From positions 1-11,707 of the forward strand of contig CAMXAV010000006.1 in the NCBI GenBank assembly GCA_947179285.1: a stretch of DNA of 11,707 bases. The letters are read 5' to 3'. Positions 1-6,778 of this stretch are shown here, piece by piece. The DNA is from an uncultured Helicobacter sp. (GTDB taxonomy: Bacteria; Campylobacterota; Campylobacteria; Campylobacterales; Helicobacteraceae). The first letter of the stretch is position 1; every line of letters starts with the position of its first letter. The position numbers and the translations under genes were made by a program. The notes beneath the pieces are model-generated. The model searched no databases, was not told where the DNA came from, and saw only the letters and a program-made list of their open reading frames with translations.

Positions 1-738
1 GCCCATTACGACTCTTCGTGTCGCATTGGCGCTGTGCAGGTCGTTTTCGATGTCGCAAATGGCTTGGCGCTGGTCTCTCGTGAGCGCAAAGGGCAACGAA
101 TCGATGAAATCTTGCGGCGAGCGCGGCGAGACGCGCGGGGCAGGGAACTCGCGCACAATGGGGCGCTTGCGCAAGTAGTCGAGGATTTCGACAAACTTGA
201 GCGCCTCGAGCGTTTGCTCTCCAAAGCCGCCATTCTCGCAAAAGGCGCGCACAAACTCTTGCGTGGGGTGAAAGCCCTCGACAATGGCGCGCGCGTAATG
301 CGCGGGGATTCCCTCGCGTTCGAGCGCGTCTTTTGTGATTTGCTCTTGCAAAAACGCAAGCGCCTTGTGTTGCGCGATTCCTTTGGGCAGGGCGATGCGC
401 GGCACGATTCGTTCGCTCTTTTGCAGAATCTTTGGTTGTATCAGCGTCAGCACGTCTCTGTTGTCGGTTTTTGCGCTCACAATATGCTTGCTGCCCGCGC
501 GAAAGACCATTGCATGGTATTGTTTGGGGTGAAAGATGAGCATCTTCGCGTAGCGATTCCAATCGGGCAAGAAGACATCGGCATGCGCGAATCGCGCGCG
601 CGCGGAGTAGTGCAGAATCTCAACCTTTGCAACAAGCGGCGATTGCGCGATGTCCTCGCTTAGGAATTGGTTGTCATAGCCGCGCGGCACAAGCAGCACG
701 AGCTCGAGCAGATTCTCGCAACCCAACCTTTTCCACAT
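1..738 (-). CDS. recG: ATP-dependent DNA helicase RecG, N-terminal part (cut by window edge)
   Basis: RecG is a cytoplasmic superfamily-2 helicase that remodels stalled replication forks and Holliday junctions. The frame reads without a stop from an ATG at 738 to base 1, giving 246 residues; the rest lies beyond the left edge. Near the start, LVPRGYDN (residues 16-23) matches the LPxRYxD block that opens the RecG wedge (OB-fold) domain. Residues about 30-115 would be the rest of the wedge. LPFALTRDQRQAI (215-227) is the Q-motif-like entry to helicase domain 1, and the window ends at RRVVMG, just before the expected Walker A DVGxGKT. The start has a purine-rich ribosome site (AAAGGAAAGGA) upstream. 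The frame is closed by a stop at 778-780 with no other start codon between, so the protein lacks the extra N-terminal helix of E. coli RecG, as I expect for Helicobacter. It is divergent from mop. The family call is firm; the helicase motor itself is not visible here. Confidence 0.87.
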   Translation of the reverse strand, partial: MWKRLGCENLLELVLLVPRGYDNQFLSEDIAQSPLVAKVEILHYSARARFAHADVFLPDWNRYAKMLIFHPKQYHAMVFRAGSKHIVSAKTDNRDVLTLIQPKILQKSERIVPRIALPKGIAQHKALAFLQEQITKDALEREGIPAHYARAIVEGFHPTQEFVRAFCENGGFGEQTLEALKFVEILDYLRKRPIVREFPAPRVSPRSPQDFIDSLPFALTRDQRQAICDIENDLHSANATRRVVMG

Positions 739-752
739 CGTTTTTCCTTTCC

Positions 753-773
753 TTTGTGTGATGATAGCACAAA
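753..773. repeat. Inverted repeat over the recG -10 region
   Basis: TTTGTG (753-758) and CACAAA (768-773) are perfect inverted 6-bp arms around a 9-bp spacer. The spacer contains the candidate recG -10 box. This layout could serve as a repressor operator, but one arm is part of the T-rich promoter tract, so chance is a real alternative. Confidence 0.25.
761..766 (-). promoter_or_regulatory. Candidate sigma-70 promoter (-10 box) for recG
   Basis: On the minus strand a TATCAT hexamer is preceded by TGC (an extended -10) and by a run of six T, a pattern common in Helicobacter and Campylobacter promoters, which often lack a clear -35 box. Transcription would begin near 754, giving a leader of about 16 nt that contains the recG ribosome site. 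The assignment rests on sequence pattern only. Confidence 0.35.
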
Positions 774-812
774 AATTCTATGATTGGATTCAGTCAGATA
801 GAAGCCGTGAGC

Positions 813-821
813 TGCTAGAAT
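813..821 (+). promoter_or_regulatory. Candidate extended -10 promoter for mop-hldD-hldE
   Basis: TGC directly followed by TAGAAT (816-821) forms an extended -10 element. I see no good -35 at 16-18 bp. Transcription would start near 828 and give a leader of about 21 nt carrying the AAGGA ribosome site of mop (837-841). It is the best candidate in the 110-bp gap between recG and mop. Confidence 0.38.
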
Positions 822-848
822 TGGCAATCTTACGCAAAGGATAGATTG

Positions 849-1061
849 ATGAAAATCAGTGCACGCAATCAGCTCAAGGGCAAGGTTGTCAAGGTCGAAA
901 AAGGCGCGGTGAATGCGATTGTCAAGCTCGACATTGGCGGCGGGAATGTGATTTCGGCGACCGTGTCTCTCGAATCGATTAAGGAACTTGGAATCAAAGA
1001 GGGCAAGAAAGCCGTGGCGATTATCAAGGCAACATCTGTCATGATTGGCGTCAAAGAATGA
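849..1061 (+). CDS. mop: Small molybdate-binding protein, Mop/TOBE type
   Basis: A 70-residue protein made of a single TOBE/Mop domain. Proteins of this size (Clostridium Mop, Haemophilus HI1370) assemble into cytoplasmic oligomers that hold molybdate or tungstate and probably buffer it for molybdenum cofactor synthesis. Visible hallmarks are SARNQLKG (residues 3-10), VNAIVKLDIGGGN (21-33) and KATSVMIGV (60-68), where the family's oxyanion-binding residues lie. An in-frame TTG lies directly before the ATG. I chose the ATG at 849 because AAGGA at 837-841 is then 7 nt away and the protein begins MKISARNQL as in known homologues. The stop overlaps the hldD start in ATGA, implying translational coupling. 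No mod transporter or moa/moe gene is visible nearby, so its place before heptose genes is unexplained. Confidence 0.88.
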   Translation: MKISARNQLKGKVVKVEKGAVNAIVKLDIGGGNVISATVSLESIKELGIKEGKKAVAIIKATSVMIGVKE

Positions 1062-2041
1062 AACACATCAGCGAGACACTCGAGGGGCGCACAATCCTCA
1101 TCACAGGCGGCGCGGGGTTCATCGGCAGCAATCTTGCGCATTATCTGCAACGGCATCACAACGCGCGCGTGATTGTGTTTGACAAATTCCGTGAGGGCAG
1201 CAATAGCCTTAGTCTTGGGCATTTTCGGAATCTGATTGGGTTTAACGGCGAGGTGATTGCGGGCGACATTACGAACAAGCGCGATCTCGAGCTTTTGCAG
1301 AGCTTGCCCTTTGATTGCGTGTTTCACGAAGCGGCGGTGTCGGACACGACATGCATGAATCAGGAACTCATGGTGCGCACAAACGTGAACGCATTCTTGG
1401 AGCTCTTGCGCATTGCGAGCGAGAAAAAGGCGCATGTCGTGTATGCGTCAAGCGCTGGTGTGTATGGCAACTCGCCCGCGCCAAACTGCGTGGGCGAGGG
1501 CGAGATTCCCGAGAATGTCTATGGATTCTCCAAGCTCTCGATGGACAGAATCGCGATGCAATTTGCGGCGCAAAATCCGCAGATGAGAATCATCGGCTTG
1601 CGCTATTTCAATGTCTATGGCAACCGCGAGGTGCATAAGGGCAAGACGGCTTCGATGATTCTGCAAATGACCGTTCAGGCGCTTGCGCACCACAAGGTGC
1701 GGCTGTTTGCCGATGGCGACCAAAAGCGCGATTTTGTCTATATCGAAGACGTGATTCAGGCAAACATCAAGGCGTTGCTCGCCAAACGTAGCGGCGTGTA
1801 TAATGTCGGCTCGGGCATTGCGCGTAGCTATAACGAGATTGCGCGCGCGCTCAAGGAGATTTTGAAGCTGCATTTCAAGATAAAATATATCGACAATCCC
1901 TACTCGTTTTTTCAAGAGCACACATGCGCCGATATTGCGAGCACCAAAATCGACCTCGATTATGTCCCGCATTTTAGCCTCGAAGACGGCATTCTCGCCT
2001 ATAAAGATTTGCTTTTGCGCACCGCAAAAAGCCTCGCATAA
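1058..2041 (+). CDS. hldD: ADP-L-glycero-D-manno-heptose 6-epimerase
   Basis: HldD (RfaD/WaaD) converts ADP-D-glycero-D-manno-heptose to the L-glycero form used for the LPS inner core; it is a cytoplasmic NADP-dependent short-chain dehydrogenase. The 327-residue protein has the Rossmann motif GGAGFIGSN (17-25), a nearby DKFREGSNS, and FHEAAVSDTT (89-98). The active-site pair Y155xxxK159 lies in VYGFSKL. RYFNVYGNREVHKGK (182-196) contains K194, which aligns with the second catalytic lysine of E. coli HldD (K178). RDFVYIEDV (224-232) and a C-terminal ADIASTKIDLDY block are also typical. Length fits the family (310-330). The start overlaps the mop stop by 4 nt and the stop overlaps the hldE start by 1 nt (TAATG), so the three genes form one coupled operon. 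gmhA and gmhB, the other heptose steps, are not in the window. Confidence 0.95.
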   Translation: MKHISETLEGRTILITGGAGFIGSNLAHYLQRHHNARVIVFDKFREGSNSLSLGHFRNLIGFNGEVIAGDITNKRDLELLQSLPFDCVFHEAAVSDTTCMNQELMVRTNVNAFLELLRIASEKKAHVVYASSAGVYGNSPAPNCVGEGEIPENVYGFSKLSMDRIAMQFAAQNPQMRIIGLRYFNVYGNREVHKGKTASMILQMTVQALAHHKVRLFADGDQKRDFVYIEDVIQANIKALLAKRSGVYNVGSGIARSYNEIARALKEILKLHFKIKYIDNPYSFFQEHTCADIASTKIDLDYVPHFSLEDGILAYKDLLLRTAKSLA

Positions 2042-3483
2042 TGGAATCTGCCTTTTTCGATTCTCTCGAAACGCATGCGCCTTGCGTCCTTGTCGTGGGC
2101 GATGTGATGATTGACCATTATGTTTGGGGCGAATGCGAGCGAATCTCGCCCGAAGCGCCTGTGGCTGTGGTTGATGTCAAGAGCGAGAGCAGGCGGCTTG
2201 GCGGGGCATGCAATGTCATGCACAATCTGCTTGCGCTTGGCGCGTCTGTGATTCCGTGCGGCGTTGTGGGCGATGATTTGGTGGGCGCAGAGATTTGCCG
2301 CAAGCTTTCGGAAATGGGAATCGACACAGCGGGGCTTGTCTCGCAAAGCAATCGATTGAGCACGCAAAAGACGCGCATTATCGCGAGCAATCAGCAAGTC
2401 GTGCGCGTGGATTGGGAGCAGCGGCATGACATCAGCGTGCAAAGCGAGGAACGCATTCTCGCGTTTGTGCGCGCTAGCCTTGAGCATGTCGATTGCATCG
2501 TGCTTTCAGATTATGCCAAAGGCGTGCTCACATCGTCTCTCACCCCGCAGATTATCGCGCTCGCAAACGCCGCAAACAAGCGCGTTTTGGTCGACCCAAA
2601 GGGCAGCGATTATCGCAAATATCGTGGCGCAACGCTGCTTACGCCCAACAAGAAAGAGGCGCAGAGCGCAACGGGAATCGCGCTTGCGCGTGGCGATGAT
2701 TCGCGCCTAAAACAGGCGTTGCTTGCCTTGCGTGAGCAATGCGCGCTTAGCTATCCGCTCATTACGCTTAGCGAGGAGGGAATCGGGATTCTGCACAACG
2801 ATGAACTTTTGCGCGTCCCGACTATTGCACGTGAAGTCTATGATGTAACAGGCGCGGGCGATACCGTGATTGCGGCGCTCGCGTTTGTGCTGTGCTGCGG
2901 CGAGTCGATTGTCAAAGCCGTGCAGTTTGCCAATGCCGCTGCCGCCGTTGTTGTGGGCAAGATTGGCAGCGCAACGGCGAGCCTAGCCGAGATTCGCCAT
3001 TATGCGCATGCGAGCAAGACGCAAGGCAAGCGTGTGTTTGCCGAGAATCTCGCCTCTCTTGTGGCAAAGCTTCGCAATGAAGGCAAGACAATCGTTTGGA
3101 CGAATGGCTGCTTTGATATTTTGCATTATGGGCATGTCGCCTATCTGCAAGAGGCGCGCGATTGTGGCGATGTGCTGATTGTGGGCGTGAATAGCGATGA
3201 TTCCGTGCGTGCGCTCAAGGGCAAGAGCCGCCCCATCAACACGCTTGAGGATAGAATCGGCGTTCTTTGCGCGCTTAGCGCCGTTGATTTTGTCATTAGC
3301 TTCGAGGAGCAAACGCCGCTTGCGCTCATCGAGGCTATCAAGCCCGATGTTTTGGTGAAAGGCAGCGACTATGAGGGCAAGGAGATTGTGGGCGCAGAGT
3401 TTGCGGGCGAAGTGCGGCTCGCAAAGCTGCTTAGCGGCAGGAGCAGTAGCGCCGTGATTGCGAAGATTCAAGCGCAATCGTAG
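2041..3483 (+). CDS. hldE: Bifunctional heptose-7-phosphate kinase / heptose-1-phosphate adenylyltransferase
   Basis: HldE (RfaE) phosphorylates D-glycero-D-manno-heptose 7-phosphate at C1 and later transfers AMP to the 1-phosphate, making the substrate of HldD. Both domains are present in 480 residues. Residues about 12-320 are a PfkB-type kinase, with GDVMIDHYVWG (20-30), the GGACNV motif (54-59) and the signature DVTGAGDT (268-275), whose D274 is the expected catalytic base. Residues about 345-480 are a nucleotidyltransferase with TNGCFDILHYGH (354-365), the HxGH-type motif ending at H365, plus VLVKGSDY (437-444) and GRSSSAVIAKI (466-476). The kinase and transferase are fused as in E. coli, not split as in some species. 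The ATG shares its A with the hldD stop. The gene ends 6 bp before the convergent chemoreceptor gene. Confidence 0.95.
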   Translation: MESAFFDSLETHAPCVLVVGDVMIDHYVWGECERISPEAPVAVVDVKSESRRLGGACNVMHNLLALGASVIPCGVVGDDLVGAEICRKLSEMGIDTAGLVSQSNRLSTQKTRIIASNQQVVRVDWEQRHDISVQSEERILAFVRASLEHVDCIVLSDYAKGVLTSSLTPQIIALANAANKRVLVDPKGSDYRKYRGATLLTPNKKEAQSATGIALARGDDSRLKQALLALREQCALSYPLITLSEEGIGILHNDELLRVPTIAREVYDVTGAGDTVIAALAFVLCCGESIVKAVQFANAAAAVVVGKIGSATASLAEIRHYAHASKTQGKRVFAENLASLVAKLRNEGKTIVWTNGCFDILHYGHVAYLQEARDCGDVLIVGVNSDDSVRALKGKSRPINTLEDRIGVLCALSAVDFVISFEEQTPLALIEAIKPDVLVKGSDYEGKEIVGAEFAGEVRLAKLLSGRSSSAVIAKIQAQS

Positions 3484-3489
3484 GGAATC

Positions 3490-5601
3490 CTAGTATTTTT
3501 TCTTATTCGCATCTTCGAGGATATGGTCTGCAATCAAGCCGATTTCATGTGTAATCTCGTTTGTGTTGTTCGCAATCTCGGCATTTTCTTGCGTGATTTC
3601 TTGGATATGCGTAATCGCGTCATTGACTTGCGCGAGATTCTGGGATTGTGTCTTGATACTATCGCTCATGTCCGTAACGCCCTGCACGAGGATATTCATA
3701 TTTGCCTCGATTTCGTTCAGGCTCTTGCCCGTACGCTCGGCGAGCTTGCGCACCTCGTCTGCCACAACGGCGAATCCGCGCCCATGCTCGCCCGCCCGCG
3801 CCGCTTCAATCGCGGCGTTTAGCGCAAGCAGGTTCGTTTGGTCGGCGATGTCATGGATAATCGTTACGATTCCGCGAATATCGTCTGTTTGCTTGCTCAC
3901 ATCAACCGTCTTTTCGTTAATCGTCTGCATCGAAGCGTTGATGTCATCGAGTGAAGAAGCCGATTGCGTGAGCGAGGCGGTCTGCTGCTCGCTCGAATGC
4001 GTGAGCTTTTGCATGGCTTCGTTGAGCTTGTTGCTCTTGTTCGCAAGCTCGTTTGCAAACTCGCTTGATGAGCGCAACATCTTTTTAATCTCCTCACCCA
4101 AAATATTGGTGATGAGCTCGACTTCGCCTTGCGCCCCCTCGACTTGCGTTGTGAAATCAAGGTTGCGATAGCTCTCGAAAACGCGTTTGATTTCGTTGAT
4201 GTTTATCCCGATGTTGGTACGCAGCACGTCAATCATGCGGTTGAGCATGTTGCGCAGTTCTAGCAATTGCGGATTCATGGGCTCTGTGTGGATAGACATA
4301 TCCAAGTTGCCCCCTTCAATCGCCTTGACAACGCCAACGGTTTCCTTGACGGCTTCGTTGTCTTTGCGCAAAGATTCTTGAATCTTTGTGATGTTGATAT
4401 TCACCGCCTGCCCAATCTTGCCCAGCTCATCGTTTGCGTGGATTTTCAGCGGCGTTACCTGCTCTTTTTCGTGGTTGATGTAGGCAAAGAAATCCATAAG
4501 CGTGTTGAGCAGCACATTTAGGCGATTGATGATGGCTCTTTTGGTGTAGAGGAAAACAATGAGAATCACGGCTGCAACGAAGATAATCGTCATCGCAATG
4601 GCGATGATTTGCAGATTCGCAAGCGGCGCGAGCACGGAATAAAACGGCACGGTCGTTACCATTGTCCATGTCATAAGCGGCGTGCCGTTGTCGTTGCCGA
4701 TTGTGAAGGGCTTAATCGCCGCATAGCTCTCAAAGCTTAGCCCCGCGTTTTTGTAATTTTGCACGCTCTCTTGCTGCGACTTGCTCGCTTGCAAGATGTG
4801 TTGCGTGCTTGGGTCTTGGTTGACACTGCTTAGATTCTTGCCGAGAACATCGCGGTTGCTATGAATGGCGATTGTGCCATTTTGGGTGATGACAAAGCGC
4901 GAATCGTCTTTGAAAACATTGAAACGTTCGTTCAGCAATGCCTTAGACATTGTGTACAAATCGACAATCACGCCCAAAACGCCCGCGACATTGCCGTTTT
5001 TGTCGATGATTGGCATTACGATATTGACGGCAAAAACATCCAAATCATCGATGATAATCTCCGAGGGTTCGCCAAAGATAATGTGCTTTTGCGTCATCGC
5101 TTGGGCAATTTCGGGCATCGAGATGATGTCGTCTGTGGGCTCGATGACAATCGAAGCGCCTCGCCTGTTGGCTTCGGGCTTGTCGACGAGAATGAGGAAT
5201 TTACCGCTTGGGGTGTAAAAATCTTCGTTGCCCGCTTTGGGGAGATTATATGTTTCGGGTTTTGTGAGGTGGATATAACCATAGTTGCTCCACGCATTGC
5301 TTTCGAGCATGTTTTTGATTGTGTGCTCGAGCATGTCGATTTCAATCGAATGCGAATCGATTTCGTCTATAAGGTTATAGCCTGTGGTTTGCAACGCCGT
5401 TGTGGCTTGTTCAAAATTGCCTTGAATGTAGTTTGCGTAGCGAGAAGAGTTGATACTTAGTGTACGTTTGGATTCATCAATCATTGTTGATGAGACATTG
5501 AACATAATGGTGCTTGAGAGGGCGATAATGCCTCCAAACACAGCAATTGAAACGATGATAACAATCTTTGTGCCTATGCGGAGATTACTAAAATAGCGCA
5601 T
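3490..5601 (-). CDS. Methyl-accepting chemotaxis protein, dCache type, TlpA/TlpC-like
   Basis: A 703-residue inner-membrane chemoreceptor. Transmembrane segment 1 is about residues 13-33. A periplasmic ligand domain of dCache type follows (about 40-325): its distal part holds WSNYGYIHL and DFYTPSGKF, and its proximal part holds [18 protein letters not shown] (241-258). Transmembrane segment 2 is about 331-352. The cytoplasmic side begins with a HAMP domain and at least two more HAMP-like units, including GNLDMSI (431-437) and [15 protein letters not shown] (481-495). The kinase-control tip contains [20 protein letters not shown] (587-606) and [17 protein letters not shown]. The end (ANKKKY) has no CheR/CheB-tethering pentapeptide. 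AAGGA lies 5 nt upstream of the ATG. It is divergent from the HDOD gene, an arrangement I recall for C. jejuni tlp5 (Cj0246c) and Cj0248. The ligand cannot be read from the sequence. Confidence 0.93.
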   Translation of the reverse strand: MRYFSNLRIGTKIVIIVSIAVFGGIIALSSTIMFNVSSTMIDESKRTLSINSSRYANYIQGNFEQATTALQTTGYNLIDEIDSHSIEIDMLEHTIKNMLESNAWSNYGYIHLTKPETYNLPKAGNEDFYTPSGKFLILVDKPEANRRGASIVIEPTDDIISMPEIAQAMTQKHIIFGEPSEIIIDDLDVFAVNIVMPIIDKNGNVAGVLGVIVDLYTMSKALLNERFNVFKDDSRFVITQNGTIAIHSNRDVLGKNLSSVNQDPSTQHILQASKSQQESVQNYKNAGLSFESYAAIKPFTIGNDNGTPLMTWTMVTTVPFYSVLAPLANLQIIAIAMTIIFVAAVILIVFLYTKRAIINRLNVLLNTLMDFFAYINHEKEQVTPLKIHANDELGKIGQAVNINITKIQESLRKDNEAVKETVGVVKAIEGGNLDMSIHTEPMNPQLLELRNMLNRMIDVLRTNIGININEIKRVFESYRNLDFTTQVEGAQGEVELITNILGEEIKKMLRSSSEFANELANKSNKLNEAMQKLTHSSEQQTASLTQSASSLDDINASMQTINEKTVDVSKQTDDIRGIVTIIHDIADQTNLLALNAAIEAARAGEHGRGFAVVADEVRKLAERTGKSLNEIEANMNILVQGVTDMSDSIKTQSQNLAQVNDAITHIQEITQENAEIANNTNEITHEIGLIADHILEDANKKKY

Positions 5602-5649
5602 CGATGTCCTTCGGAGTGATTGTGATGTTTTGTGCTATGGTAAGCCGTT

Positions 5650-5678
5650 ATTATATCCCATTTTGCTATTGATGTAAA
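5650..5678 (-). promoter_or_regulatory. Sigma-70 promoter of the chemoreceptor gene
   Basis: On the minus strand TTTACA (complement of 5673-5678) and a perfect TATAAT (complement of 5650-5655) are separated by 17 bp. This is the best-matching promoter in the window. The start point would be near 5643, leaving a leader of about 41 nt. It suggests housekeeping transcription; I see no sigma-28 (FliA) type CGATAT box. Confidence 0.65.
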
Positions 5679-5692
5679 GGCATAAACTCTCG

Positions 5693-5705
5693 GGCACATT
5701 GTGCC
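5693..5705. repeat. Perfect 13-bp inverted repeat, candidate operator
   Basis: GGCACA-T-TGTGCC is a perfect palindrome around one central T. It lies 14 bp upstream of the chemoreceptor -35 box and 56 bp upstream of the HDOD -35 box, where a dimeric regulator could act on either promoter. A related word, GGGCAAATTGCATG at 5730-5743, shares GGGCA-ATTG with the site's GGGCACATTG (5692-5701) and contains its own GCAA-A-TTGC palindrome (5732-5740). Confidence 0.35.
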
Positions 5706-5761
5706 ATGCATTCAGTGTGTTTTTATGTAGGGCAAATTGCATGGGGCGGAATCGATTTTGC

Positions 5762-5791
5762 TTTACACTCAAAAGGAAATTGTGGTATAAT
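5762..5791 (+). promoter_or_regulatory. Sigma-70 promoter of the HDOD gene, extended -10
   Basis: TTTACA (5762-5767), an 18-bp spacer, then TGG directly before a perfect TATAAT (5786-5791). Transcription should start near 5798, about 115 nt before the HDOD start codon, which is a long leader compared with the other genes here (about 16-41 nt). Confidence 0.6.
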
Positions 5792-5799
5792 TCCGCAAC

Positions 5800-5913
5800 G
5801 TGCCTAAAGTTCCAACAAATGATGATGCCACGAATACGGATTTGTTTGGGCAAAAATACGGGTATTGCGGCATGTCGTCTGCAACGCGCCGCAAACTTGA
5901 AGGAGTGTATTGA
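5800..5913 (+). CDS. Possible small ORF (37 codons) in the HDOD leader
   Basis: A GTG at 5800 opens a 37-codon frame starting VPKVPTNDD and ending TRRKLEGVY; its TGA (5911-5913) overlaps the HDOD ATG as TGATG. The GTG lies only about 2 nt after the predicted transcription start and no ribosome site precedes it, so translation would have to be leaderless. The peptide is hydrophilic, has one Cys and no membrane segment, and I do not recognise it. In favour are the exact stop/start coupling and the fact that the promoter sits just upstream. Against it, other frames here are also open, and the reading frame is short enough to arise by chance. The same stretch could simply be a structured untranslated leader. 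Confidence 0.25.
   Translation: MPKVPTNDDATNTDLFGQKYGYCGMSSATRRKLEGVY
5865..5894 (+). promoter_or_regulatory. Leader hairpin just upstream of the HDOD ribosome site
   Basis: TTGCGGC (5865-5871) pairs perfectly with GCCGCAA (5888-5894): a 7-bp stem, five of the pairs GC, with a 16-nt loop. It ends 4 nt before the Shine-Dalgarno GAAGGAG (5899-5905). It is not followed by a T run, so it is not an intrinsic terminator. A role in controlling translation or mRNA stability is possible but inferred from position only. Confidence 0.35.
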
Positions 5914-6770
5914 TGAAGGAAATACTTTCAAAAGTGATTGATAGCCTTCCACCTTTGCCAGAAACCGTAACCAAGCTTCAGTCGTATATGGCTGCGGCAG
6001 GCGGTGAAGTGAAGATGCAAAAAGTGGTTGATATTCTTTCCAAGGATCCACTCATCACAGCGGAGCTTTTGCGCCTTGCAAACTCCCCATTCTATGGATT
6101 CTCGCGCGAAATCACGACAATCCAACAAGTCGTTTCGCTGCTTGGCGTAACCAACATCAAAAACGCCGTGATTGCGAGCTCGATTCGCAACAAAATGCAA
6201 GTCGATGTCTCGCCTTATGGGCTCGACACCAAAGCCTTTTTGGCACAATGCAGCGCCGAATCCAACTTCATCACCGATTGGCTCAACGAAGAGGACAAGG
6301 CGCTTGCGCAGCTGCTCGTGCCATGTTCGATGCTCATGCGTCTTGGCATGATTCTGATTGCCAATATCCTCATCAACAGCCACAAAGACACAGAATTTCT
6401 CGCCGCGCTCAAGGCAAACAACTTCAAAAACATCTCGCTTCTTGAGGACGAATTTTGCGGTGTCGATAGCCTCTCGTTTCTCGGCTTCTTGTTCGACCAT
6501 TGGAAGTTTGACGAAACGCTCATTCAAACGATTGCCTATATCCCCGCGCCCCACGCAGCCACAGACGAGGTGAAGCGCAATGTCTATGCGCTCGCAATCG
6601 CCAACCAAGTCTTCGACCCCTATGACGGCGGCAGCGTCTATCGCATGAGCGTTGTTAAGGGGCTTTTCAAGGAAGCAAACGATAGAGATGTGCATTATAA
6701 CTATGATAATTTTGTGAAGCGAATCCCAAACAGCGCACGCACAAATCTTGAACAACTCATCGAGATATAG
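5913..6770 (+). CDS. HDOD-domain protein, likely signalling or motility related
   Basis: A 285-residue cytoplasmic protein spanning one HDOD domain, a relative of HD phosphohydrolases that has generally lost the metal-binding residues and acts through protein contacts. Hallmarks are DSLPPLPETVTKLQ (10-23), DPLITAELLRLANSPFYGFS (45-64) and TIQQVVSLLGVTNIKNAVIA (69-88), with a C-terminal helical part (about 185-285). A TTG at 5910 is in frame, but the ATG at 5913 is preferred because GAAGGAG (5899-5905) then has 7-nt spacing. It is divergent from the chemoreceptor and has its own promoter. In C. jejuni the HDOD protein Cj0248, near tlp5, has been linked to motility (from memory); a similar role here is inference. 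rsfS follows 8 nt after its stop and is probably co-transcribed. The first codons look less GC-rich than the rest. Confidence 0.88.
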   Translation: MKEILSKVIDSLPPLPETVTKLQSYMAAAGGEVKMQKVVDILSKDPLITAELLRLANSPFYGFSREITTIQQVVSLLGVTNIKNAVIASSIRNKMQVDVSPYGLDTKAFLAQCSAESNFITDWLNEEDKALAQLLVPCSMLMRLGMILIANILINSHKDTEFLAALKANNFKNISLLEDEFCGVDSLSFLGFLFDHWKFDETLIQTIAYIPAPHAATDEVKRNVYALAIANQVFDPYDGGSVYRMSVVKGLFKEANDRDVHYNYDNFVKRIPNSARTNLEQLIEI

Positions 6771-6778
6771 GGGCGCGC

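Noticed and set aside
590..606. CGCGCG run as a simple repeat
   Set aside because: It is coding sequence of recG (Ala/Arg codons), and similar GCGC runs occur throughout the GC-rich genes.
34..663. 209-residue plus-strand open frame
   Set aside because: It lies opposite recG, which has recognisable family motifs and a good ribosome site; GC-rich third positions keep the opposite strand open.
821..835. Sigma-54-like TGG...GC element before mop
   Set aside because: The spacing between GG and GC is 9 bp where 10 is required, and the conserved TT before GC is missing.
3481..3492. TAGGGAATCCTA at the hldE/chemoreceptor junction as a terminator
   Set aside because: Only 4-bp arms with no stable stem; it is simply two stop codons facing each other 6 bp apart.
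5699..5941. 80-residue plus-strand open frame in the HDOD leader
   Set aside because: It crosses the HDOD promoter and ends inside the HDOD gene; its start lies inside the palindrome, with no ribosome site.
5635..6051. 138-residue minus-strand open frame across the 5602-5912 gap
   Set aside because: It runs through two strong promoters and into the HDOD gene on the other strand, with no family motif seen.
5928..6755. 275-residue minus-strand open frame covering nearly all of the HDOD gene
   Set aside because: The HDOD frame has clear family motifs, promoter and ribosome site. The antisense frame shows no recognisable domain and an unlikely His/Arg/Cys-rich composition; it reflects codon bias.
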